Origin: Lytechinus variegatus
Taxonomy: Eukaryota; Echinodermata; Echinoidea; Temnopleuroida; Toxopneustidae
Direction of reading: 5' to 3'
NCBI RefSeq assembly: GCF_018143015.1
Contig: NC_054757.1
Span: 1,742,001-1,806,000 of the forward strand
DNA length: 64,000 nt
Shown here piece by piece: positions 48,901 through 60,900 of the stretch; positions within the stretch are counted from its first letter, which is position 1; every line of letters starts with the position of its first letter. The notes beneath the pieces were generated by a model, which was given only the letters and a program-made list of their open reading frames with translations, was not told the DNA's origin and did not search any database. The translations under genes and the position numbers were made by a program.

Positions 48901-51900
48901 AGGTCTGTTCTGTTAAATTGCTGAAAAATTCATGTTTGATGAATTTACAGAATGATTCTGTTAATGCTTTTTGCAAAATCTTCTTTCTTTTTTCTGTAAA
49001 ATCAGGGTTTTTTAACAGTGTACAGCAAACATAATATATTTCAAGTAACAAAGTATGCACTGTAAAACAGTGCAAACATTAATTATTAATCAAACAATGA
49101 GTTAATAATGCTGAAGATTCCAGCGTTTCTCCTTCAAAAATATCATGGTATCTTGGAAGCTTCGTTTAGCAATCATGTAAAATCGTGGGTTAAATATCAA
49201 GTGACTTTGTATGTAATGCCAAACATGGGCGGGGCTCCAGGGGGAAGGAACAACGTCACCCACCCTTCGAACTTATGAATTTCATCTTGTGCCCCATAAA
49301 GGGCCGGAAATCTCACGAAATATCAGCTCACATGGGCCCAAGTAAATACATAACCTTATACGAACTCTTATTTTAGCATTTTCGGAACGCCGAAGTAATT
49401 TCAATGGCAAACGGGATCGATAACTAGTTCCCGAATCTATTTAGGCAAGTATTTCATTCAAACTGATGCATGGATCTGATAATGAACATTATCATTGATG
49501 GTGGTGATAGCATTTTTATAACAGAAATGAAGCTGTAAATTCAAGTTATTTGCAATTCATGTAGCTGTCTGGAAAAGGAATTTTAAGAATAAAATCGACA
49601 AAAGAGTCTGCGGTCCCTTGTCCCCGACATCTTCTGGGCTCAGTAACACAAATATTTGCGATGAATATTGCGAATATGAAAGAACAGCACTGATTGGTCC
49701 CTGGTCAGTATTTCAAACCAAATGCGTGTGTAACATTGATATTGATTGGTCAGTTCATTTAGCGATTGATCTCTAATTTTTGCTTTACAGAGCACTGGGC
49801 TCCGTATTACAAAGAGTTACGATTGATCCAATCAATCTCAACTGTATGGACATCCATCCATACCATATTTTTTTTACTGGAAATTTGCACAATCTCCTTA
49901 GTAAATGGAAAGAATCACACTGAATCTTCAAGAGAACGATGAATGTATGAATATACATCATATATCTGGAAAAATATTTCAAACATATTTGCATTTAAGA
50001 TGTTGACGTTGCTGGCTGTCCATAGTTGTGATTGATTGGATCAATCGCAACTCTTTGTAAGATGAGGCCCTGGACTTCTTGTCCCTCTCCCTCATTAGAT
50101 ATACTACTACTTACCATATTTATACTGCAGCTGTCTCTTTCCCAACATATCCAAGCCGGGGATGCTGATACCGAAATTCCCTGTTGATAGTAAGTATGAA
50201 ATAGGTAAATAAACAAATAAAACAAACAAATAGATATATAGATATGTAGATAGATAGATGGATGAACAGATAAATAAATAAAGGAATAAATAAGTGAATA
50301 AATAAATACATAAATGAATAAATAAATAAATGATGAGATGATAAAACGAATAAATGTGATTAGATGGGATGCTCCAAAAGTTCAACTGGACCATCATATT
50401 TCAGTATATAGTATTTGAATGTTATAGGAAGTTTAATTATGATGTCTTTGTAATGGAATAATAATAATAGCCAATTTTTATATAGCGCTTTTCCAAGAAT
50501 GGCTCAAAGCGCTTTACAGCATATTATTACCCCGGTCATTGGATTCATTTCAATCCCGCACGAAAAGTGCACAATTTCCACTCCCTGGGGAGCATTCCTT
50601 GCATTCATCGCAGCCTCATAATGGCGCTGGCAAATTCAATCATACGATATCTTTGGAATGCGCAATGACACATCTATCAATCGCCTTGAATGCGTTTCAT
50701 AAATTTCGAACATACTCCTAGTTTTAAGAAATATTTTCAAAATGTTTTGGGGATACAAGAAATCAAATTGTCCGAAAATAAAGTTACAAATTTCAAATCT
50801 GAATAAGAATGACAATTTTAAATTTTTAAATAACATAATTTGTGAAGAACAAGAACAACATTTCATGTCTAAAGTAATATTTTACTGACTATAGTTTAAT
50901 TATACAACATCAGATGCATTAATAGTTCAAACAAATAGTTCGTGTGACGTGTAATAATTGACTATGGGTCTACTCTTACTAAAGGTATAAGAAATACTCC
51001 CCCGGCGTTAATTCTTTTTTGTCTGACCAATCTCCTATTTAGATTATTACTACGGCGGATATAATTACGACTGGATCATAATACTAATGTGGCTTGGTTC
51101 TAAACCAAGTCATATGACCAAAGATAGTTCCAACCAATTTCACAAAATTGGGAAAAATGTCACGAATCCCGACATCTGACGTCACAAACTATATATTAAC
51201 GGCTTGATGGGCGTGGCTTAATAAGTCAATCGCATGAATATCTTCTAACAACAGTGCTGGTACAAGCACTGAGCAATCAACTTCATCAAATTTTATTGAT
51301 TATTTCACACTTGAAGACCGGGATTCCTTATTATTATTACATTCAGTTACATTTCCTATCCGATGTCAGATATAAACTAGCTATGGCCTTCGAACGGAGG
51401 TTTGGTGAAACTATGGTCCCTCAGTGACGCGAATGCGACCATTTTCCTGAGGGGCGCAGAAGGCGTCACTTCAGATTCATAACTATGAATATGAAGTGAA
51501 GCCTTCTGCGCCCCTCAGAACTGCTCTTCTAACCACCTCCTCTAGGGTACTTACTGAGAAGTTTGTCCAACATGGGGATGAAGTCAAGTACAGTTCTTGG
51601 TCCCTGCATGCCTTGCATGCCCTGCATACCTTGCATCATTGGATTAAAGGGTGCCTGTCTGGTAAATCTTTCTCTATGTTCATCAACATGACCTGAGAAA
51701 AACAAAATTACAACAAAAAAGTTTCGTTAAAGTTGGATTCTCAGCGTGTGTGTTTGTTTGAGTCTTAACAGACGCGTATGAACCATATGTGATTATTTAC
51801 GTTTGGACCGACGTTTAACGACACCATCCGAAAAACGTGACGAGGGCTCTAACCTCGAACCTCTCCATCAATTTGTAACTTCCTCAGTGTAGCTTGAATT

Positions 51901-54900
51901 ACAGGTATGCGCGTGAGGGTTTGTATGTGGATGTTGCACGCCACATCAAAATGTTAAGTCTAGATTTCATTCCTAATATTTATAAGTTTTAATATAAATT
52001 CAATGGAACATGATTTATAACAATATTTTTCTATAAAAAGGATTAAGGAATGTTGTCTTTAATGATAAATCTCCTGCACGAATAAAAATTACTTTCATTT
52101 TTCTTCAAGAAATTGACATTTTTGAAATGTATAACACACGACATACTGGGAAGCTGCTCGTCTGTGACGTCACGAAATGAAAATTTAAACATTCATATCC
52201 TTTTAAAGATTATCATCAAACCCTCACCAATATCTTCTATATTTTTTTTCTTTTACTAAAGCTAACTTTTCGTCAGCGTGATGGACCTCGTAAACTAAGG
52301 TCGTCCCCACCCCATATTTTTTGTTATTATCGTATTATCAACATGAGTTTAGAATGCCATGATTGCAGAATGAGACCCAATCAACTTTTGAGTCTTACCC
52401 GAAGACCTTTCTGTTCCCCACTCCAACATTATTGCAAGAATAACTCAATTGTAGCATTACTATGACAGTACGTGAACTGAATGATGATCCTAAGCACTGT
52501 TTGAAGACATTGAAATTTGTAAGATATTTCCTATTTTTTAACAAGCGCCATGAGCGCCCAGCTGAGGCGGATACCGGCGCTATACAAGAACCCATCATCA
52601 TCATCATCATGAAGAGTTCAGAAGACACATGGTAAGGACACAGTACAATTGGACTGCGATCTGATTTTTTGTCATAAAACAGTAAAATTTGATGTGCACA
52701 TTGAGACATGAAACATCTTACTGTTTAAAGTTCTACAGCATCGTGCGAATACTTATTTCAGATTTGTGATTATGCTACAATCCTTATTAGAATAAAAGCG
52801 AATTGAATATCTAGTCGTAATGATGTCATAAAAATCTTACGATCTGTTACGATTTGAAACCAATTTGGGTTTACTCCGAAATAAATGCTTGCAATCATCC
52901 CAAAATGTCACCTTGGTATTCTCAAAGTTAATTTTAACCTCAAACAAAAAGAAACTTTTCATTCGCATTTTCAGAAAATAAGCAATGTGCGATTTATTCC
53001 AATATCGGATCGTGGACCAGTCGCAAGGTGTCTGGATGTCTTAAGATGTTTATGATCATGATGATCAACATCCGAACGAGGAGAATATATTCAAAGTTAC
53101 TTACCTGAGTCTTCAGCGGCTCTCTTCTTCCGTCCGAAGCCCTGCATGCCGCCCATATTAGGGGGTTGCATTCCCTGGCCGCCGCCAAACATACCTCCCA
53201 TTCCTTAAAAAAATGAATACCAACAAAACAACACTATGAAGTAAGGTGTGACGATTGAAACAAAAATGATTCAAGGCATTAGATATTCAAGAAATCGTTT
53301 TATCACTATAGTTGCCATGTGGAAATGGGTAAACACACTTGTCTGCCGGTGCAATTTCATCTGATTATAAATATTTAATGTTGATTTGTTTTTTCATCAT
53401 TGTTTTTATATTGTACAAAGTGAGTTAACAGAATTTACTTGTATTTAACAATAACATTTCGGTAATATAAGTCAGGTATTACAAGTGTAATACTGAGTAT
53501 TATGATTTGTAATTTCGACTTATAAAATCACTTATGCCTCTTCATTTTTTTGGGAAGCAACGTTTGTTGTTACTTTTACATTCTTCGGTGTAACGGTGTA
53601 ATTCAAAGACGTTAAGTGATATTGGGGAGTTTTAACACCCTACCCTTTCGGTGTATAATTCTTACCTGCTTTCAGCATTTGCATCCTTCTGCCAAGCATA
53701 TCAAGACCTGGGATCTGGATTCCAAAATTCGCTGTTGAGAGGAAAATAGTTGATTTCATATAAGAATAGTCCACAACCATGTTGTAGGTCCATGCTACAA
53801 CCAATTTTATCCAACTGATAAAAGGTCGTTTGCGAAGCCCAGCTACTGACAATGTTGATTTCCAATATTGCTCGACGGATCAAAACACCAGTTTCATCCG
53901 TGACTCTGGACAAATTAACGACGTAAATTTTTCGTTAGCTCAGAAGTTTACGACGATCTGTTGTCCCGGTTCACCATCTTTCGACAAAGACCTCTCAGCC
54001 GTTCATTGTGATTCGACGGGTATTTGCAATAGATTTACTATGTTATGGAATCCGTCCACGTTGCAATAGCAAAAACTCCACAATCAAACAAGTGTCACTA
54101 GCCGAAAGACAGAACCAGGCATCAATTCTGTTACTAACTTCCCGCATCATGTCGATTAAGCTTGGATTTTAAGAGAAAGAAACAATACGCCAATGCTTCA
54201 CCGCTCCCTAATCGATTTATAAAATATATAACTTTGATCAACGGGAATTATATTTCAAGAAAAGATTACAAAACTCACTGAGAAGTTGGTTCAGCATGGA
54301 GGCGAAATCCAAGAGGTTTATATTCGGTTGCATTCCTTGCTGCGGGAATTGAGGAAACTGTTGCTGCTGTTGAGGGTTCATTCCTCCTGGGGCCATACCG
54401 GGCACCTGTCTCTTGGTTCGTCCACCGTTATAGTTGAAAGGTACACTCTCCGCTTCGATGGTGACGTCTGGTTCTGGGTCGGTTGGCTCTGAGGGGTCCT
54501 GGGGTACCCTTGGGGGTAGGAAGGCGTCCAAGCCGAAGCCAGGGAAATCGAAACCACCTGCGCTACCAACACGGCTGTTCGTTCCACAGAGCTGGAAGGC
54601 TTCACATGTCTCCCTGGTGTTCTGAGGAAAATAACAGTTTTTTTCGTATTTAGGCTAGGAGCCCATTTATAAGAGAAGGCCCAGAAAACCCAATACAACC
54701 TTTTCGACCCAGGTGCAGAATTCCCACATTGCGTCCGAACCAAAGCATGCACAGAAGCTCTCTTGATAACAGACGAGGACAAGTTCAAAGATTATGCAAA
54801 GGGGCTAATAAGTCTTTTATGCTTTATGCCCAACATCGCATTTTTTGTATAGCACATACTTATTAAGAGCCAAAGTAGCATATGCTACAGATGTCAACAG

Positions 54901-57900
54901 ATGGTTATGTTGATCCTGACATTACACGATTTAACCCTAAATCATTTTTGTTGTAGTCGGTGTATTTTCTGTTATTCTATTTTTCATGTGCGGCTTTTAA
55001 ATCACATTCGACAGTAGGACCTACTTAGTTCTCAACTAAGTTTTTTTCTTGGCTCGTTTACTTTTATAAACAATGGAGGGAATTAGAAGATTATATATTT
55101 TTTTCATTTCAATTTCTCTATTGTCGCCAATTACGACATTCACTTTAGGCAGCCACCATTTTTAATTACACACCTAATCTCCTTCCTAATAGTTTTTTCT
55201 CTCCAAAAATAATCTATTTAAGGGTTACTTTGTTTTGTTTCGCCAATTTCACTTCCTTTTTCGTCAAGCAATCTAATATTATATAAGATAAAGAATCTCG
55301 AAGGATTTCAAATCGATTCCTTTGACATTTCGTACATGTGATCTTGATTTTTCAAAAGCTATACTGTGATTCATTAAAGTATAAATCCTGATTCATATAG
55401 CCCCACATACTTACAACCATGTTAGCTGCGAAGTCTCTGAGTGCGGCAGGGTAATGTTCGGCAACGACGTAGCATTCGGTTTTATCGATGCAAGGCATGA
55501 CGTCACAAGACTCCTTCAGAAGGGTGCCAATTTGGAGCTAGGTGATTGAGGAAAAAAAGAATAAGGTGTGAATCATATAATCGATAATATTCACGAATTC
55601 AAAAACTGGCATATGGACCCAGTGAGATCAGTAAATTTATCGTAGTCGTCGGGGAAGGGTTTGTTTTCCCTGCAAGGGGGAGGGGACCATTATTTCTATC
55701 ATAATTGGGTTCATATCTCAGACGGGTAAAGAAATAGAATTATATCACGTCGTTTTATTCTGAAGGCTGTACCACGGAATGAAAATAAAATTAGTTTTCT
55801 TATGCGTAAATAGATTTTGAGGATGCCAAAATTTAAACGACCACGCCCCCACCTCCGATACCTCCCCATTGACAATCTGCTTCTATCTTTGTTTCAATGA
55901 GTTTAGCAAGAGGAATAAAAGAAACGTACCAGTGTCCTGTCATTAAGTACATCTCCTCTCATCCTGTCCACCACATTCTCACAGCTTTGACAAATTGTGT
56001 TCTCCAAGTTGCTCATCAGTGAATCTGTAAAAGAAACAAAGGTTGTGTTCCTATAGTTGTTCTAAGGCAAGTACGATATACATATGATGTTGTTGCTCAC
56101 TTTTCAATACGGTTCTGCCCCTAGAAAAATCTTTCTGCTATTCATATTTCAATCACCTTTGAATTCACTAAACTTGATAGGCCGGGGAATATTCTTTGCT
56201 GATGCTTCATACCCTAAATCACGTAAATAGTGGAACAATGGAATACCTATTCCAAGACAAGACATTGTCAAATGAATTAAAAATCCCAAACGTATAAACA
56301 TGATAAAACAGGCAGTTGCTTAATCCGCAAGCATGCATCTTATGACGATGTCTTTGTACACATCATTACAAGACCAGCTAATCTGGATGAAATGGCGTCA
56401 TTGTTGTGGGCGCGTCGTGGTCTAGGGGTTCTGACTCTCGCCTTTCAAACAGAGGGTCGTGGGGTTCGAATCCTTGCCGTAGCGTGTTTCTAATGATTAT
56501 TACCCTTAAGACAATATCATACAGACTTACAATACTACAAGAACCCCTTTGGTTAAAGGACTTACCCATTTGCTTGACGAAGTGCGGGATGAGTTCTTGA
56601 AGGTTGATGGACCTCCTCCTTCGTCCGAACATACCTCCGAATCCTTGACCGAACCCTTGGTTAGGGGTCTGTGGTCTACCCTGGTTCATGTAGGGGTTGT
56701 ATGGGTTCGGTTGAGGTCGTGGCTGGTTGTAGTTCATCCAAGGATTGGTGGGTGGCTGGGGTTGCTGGGGTTGGGGGCTGCAGAAGGTGAGTGCCTTGCA
56801 GATCTCCTGGGCGGGCTATTGATATCAACAAACCAAGCAACACTTTGGTCTAATTGCTATTTGGCCTTCGCTTCATTTGGTCTATCGCTCACCTATGCTA
56901 ATACTAGGATATACAGTATATCCAATTTGTTTTCAAAATTAACATTCGAAATAACATCTTCATAACCAAGGCAATTATTTTTGTTCATTTTTTCAAGTTT
57001 CGTCAGTTTTGTATAGTATCAAGGATGATTACGTTCCCTTTCCAAATAGGTCTACCTTTCAAAAACTGAAGAAGACTTTTTACGAACGTATAGGGTACGT
57101 CCAAATTATAAAAAAAACATGATTGTTACTATAATAATATCTAATTTATTCTAGAAAATATTGACAATTATTTGAAGCTTGTTTCATCATTATACTTAAA
57201 AAAGCAAAACATTCAATCACTTCATAATAACTTACGGTAGTTTGGAGAAGCTGCATGGTTTGGTTGACAACAAATGACGTCAGCTGTTGACATTGGCCGT
57301 TTAACTGCCAGTTAGGCATTGGGAGACCGTTACATACTTGCTGCGACTGGTTAACTGCCTGTAAATCACAAAATATGATAAATTAAATGTGAGTGCCAGT
57401 GGCCAATGGTACCGATGAAGGGGGGGGGGGTGGAGGAAACATACTTCTGCGCGCTTCGAAATCAACCAAGTATGTACATTACGGCGCATACCTCTTGTTG
57501 ATTTCAGGCTGGTGACTGGCCGGGTATACGCCTCATAAAAAAAACGTTTTCGTAGAGAAAAACGGAATAAAAGAACTTTATTTCTTTTTTTTGGACAGGT
57601 ACGCAAAATGAAAATCAATACAAACCATAAATTATATATTACTCTTATATTTATTGGGGGCAGCGCCAGGTTATTTTAAAAGGGGGAAGAGAACATGCAT
57701 GGAGACGACATCATTTTTTTTATATGAAAAAAAAAAGAAAAGTAGGCCTATTAGAGTTCTGTAGCCAAGCCATCTCTTTTCAAAACTCCTCTCTGTATTT
57801 TTGTTTGTTTTCTCATCTCTTCCCTTCCCCCATCTTGCTACATTTTATTTAGTCAATTATAAAATTATAAAATTATAGAGGGGCGGCCACCACCTGACCC

Positions 57901-60900
57901 CCCCCCCACTCGTGTTGCGGGCTCCGTCTATTCTTTCCCCTTTTCAGTATGCAGTGCACTTCGCACGACGTTCCACTCATATGACACATGTCATTTCATT
58001 TATTTTTTCATCTCCCAGTCACCATAATCATATTCCACATCATGTATTTGGATACAAATACAGGATGGGATGCACGCCACGAAAGTAACCACGATTTGTT
58101 ATTAATCTCTTACACGTCCTTGTTCTGAGGACACCTCTTATGGAATGAATTACGTAACACCATCGAAGACGCATCAAACGTGTCAAAAGATGTGTATTAT
58201 ACATATATGTTCTCGGACATGTAAAATGGTGAAGACATCCATCCATCTTAATCACGCAACTAGTTTAACAACATAAACATCATGCCTGCATGCATAAGGA
58301 CTACGCCACAACGACTACTCTAATTACTGACTTAATTCCTTAAATTCACGTATATGAGATGGGTGATAAGATTCTCTTTTGGATTAGAGGTAAGATATTA
58401 TATTTGCTTACAATATTTTTCGCTTCCCATTCCTCTGGGCATATAGATGCTAATGTCAGCCCAGAATATGACATTCTTTTCAGAATTATCTTCTGTATTG
58501 TTTTTACAGGCAGAATAATGACAGTTGAGGATTTGTAAAATTTCGTTTCTTATCTATTCATTCATTTATTTATTATTTATTTATTTGTTTATGTTATTCT
58601 ATAATCTATTTTGGGGCTGAATAGGTGGGGGATCATTGTTTTGACACGGAACTTACTGCAGACGTTTAAAATAAAAATCTTTTGCATGCTTAACTGCAAT
58701 ATTAATTAATAGCCCAAGGCCTATAGAACGAGGGTAGTGACGACATCACTCACGATTTTTTTTAAATATAACTGGCGACTCATCATCATTGCAAAATTAG
58801 ACATTTCTTATTTCATATGTGATAAAATCATTCAAAAGTAGTGAACAGATCCATTAGAATCATCCGCTCTCCCATTAGCTTCACCTATGCTGTCCGTGAT
58901 TATGGTAATTATAATTGTTTTCTGATACTTTGCGAAACTCTTATGTCATAACTTCCTTATATTACACCCAATGTTTCTTTTTTTCCATTTAATTCGAATT
59001 TGATGACCTTAGAAATTGATGAAATATGTTGTTGATATTAAAAACTAAATCATAATCATCATGATCGCAATAAGGATAAAGATATAAACCAGTAAACCAT
59101 AATGCAATCACATAATGTAATGACATTATTTTACACAATTTGAGATTCAATTAAAAAAAATGTATATTTCGTTTGAATATATTGCCATCGGCACTCAACG
59201 AGTATACTATTAATACACTGTGAAAAAAAGAGTAAATTTACGTTGGTCATTTTTTTGTTGGGTAATATATACGTTGGTTATTGTTTTGTTGGGCATTATG
59301 TGCCCAATACTTAGGCAAATTTTTACTCTGCCGCTGCCAAAATACAGATGTCCAATTGTTGGGCTAGTAATTGCCCTGCTGAGTGGTAAATGTTGCGAAA
59401 CTTTACGATCACGAGTTGCGCTTGCAGCATGCTACACACGGTCGATAAGATATGGAGGAGCTGGGGAGCCTCGCTGAATCTTTCATAGATGAGTTGCTTA
59501 AACGTTTTTTAATTTTTTTATTTTGGACTTTACGTTAAGCATAATTTGTAAGGAATTTGTCAGAATAGGCCTACATACATGACATATATCTGACGCTGTT
59601 TTGTTTTTGCTTCACTCACTTGAGATATGCACTTGCACTTGTATGCAGCGTTATTGTGCATGCAAAGCACTTTCGGATAAGGTCTCCGGATCGACACGGA
59701 CCAGGTACACGAAGTGAGTGTAGGCCTTGCCCAGATGTTGGGTTAATAACTTTATTAAAAAGTTGGGCAAATTAATGTCCCCCAAAATGTAGTTCAAAAT
59801 ATTACCCAACAGTTGGGCACATTAATGCCCCAACAACGTTGGGTAAAATATTGCCCAGTAGTTGGTAGGGTTGACTATCGGCCCAACGTTGGGCAAAATA
59901 TTGGGTAAAATATTGCCCAATTTTTTCACAGTGTAAGATGTGCATATGATTTCTTCATATTGAAGATGCTATATGCTCGAAACAGATTTACAACCAAAAT
60001 TAATTGTTTTTCACACTGTCTTATGTGTATTTTCCCTAAATACAGCTGTTGTTTACACGTGGGGGGCGATCACCCCGCTGAAAATATTGGGGGCATATAG
60101 ATTTGCTCCTCAAATAATTTGGACAACTTGAATATTTTATAATATGCAATGCAAATATTAAAAAGCATGGGAAAGCACCAAAAATCATCTTGTCATAAAA
60201 ACACTTTTAATTATACAACGTTGTCTTACTATTTTTTCCTGCGGAGTGCGCCGAAAATTTCGAACATTTTTTTCACTTTTACCCCCTCCCATAAACCGAA
60301 AAATAACCATGTCAGGCCCCAAAAGGGGTTTTTGCTGTGCACCACACATTTTTTAGGCGGTCAATATAATCAAAGACCACAGATCGCGCTGTACAAAAAC
60401 ACTGAGGTGTTAAAACTGCCACAAGTTGGTGTCCTGAAGGCCACTCCTGAGGTGTTAAATTACACCCGAGAGATTGATCATAACACAAAGGAGTGCCAAA
60501 GTAACATCCGACGGAGTTGTAATAACACCCAAAGTGTGGAACTAACACCAAAAAAGAACATCGGAGTAAAATGATCGGTGTGGTTCTCTAGCACCGATGA
60601 ACACCAAAGTTTTGCTATGTTTAGAAAGTGTTTTATGACTAGCTTACCGCGTTCTTGAGCTGGAGGATGGATTGTTGCGCACCGGTGAGGAATGAGACGC
60701 ACAGGTTACACCCAACACCGAGGTTGAGACGCTTGAGGATGCTACCACCGGCTGAGGACATAAAGGAACCTAGCTGGTGCATCGGTGATTGTGGTGGACG
60801 GTTCTGCATAGGGTTCTGCATGGGGTTCTGCATAGGGTTCTGCATAGGGTTCATCCCGGGCATCTGCTGGCCCATCTGCTGGCCGCCCATGCCTGGTGGA

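Larger units (their letters stand above)
46251..54480 (-). other. Gene C: three repeat cassettes (exons 7-15)
   Basis: Each cassette has three parts. Part 1 starts at a furin site followed by Gln (GRTKR/QVPG, RFTR/QAPF, RRKR/QMNN), is rich in M, Q and P, and ends LLDFASMLNQLL, VLDFIPMLDKLL or WFNVPAMLDSIL. Part 2, a 66- or 72-base exon, reads NFGIQIPGLDMLGRR, NFGISIPGLDMLGKR or RFGINIPGLKTFLTGKK. Part 3 is Gly/Met-rich and ends MQGFGRKKR, MQGFGRKKR or GGFLRKKR. Every exon is phase 1-1, so whole cassettes could duplicate without breaking the frame. Acidic spacers (such as AAEDSGHVDEHRERFTR) separate cassettes and would be cut away. Confidence 0.85.

Noticed and set aside
56408-56478. tRNA gene inside gene C intron 4
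   Set aside because: It matches the head of the local SINE family and has mispaired stems.
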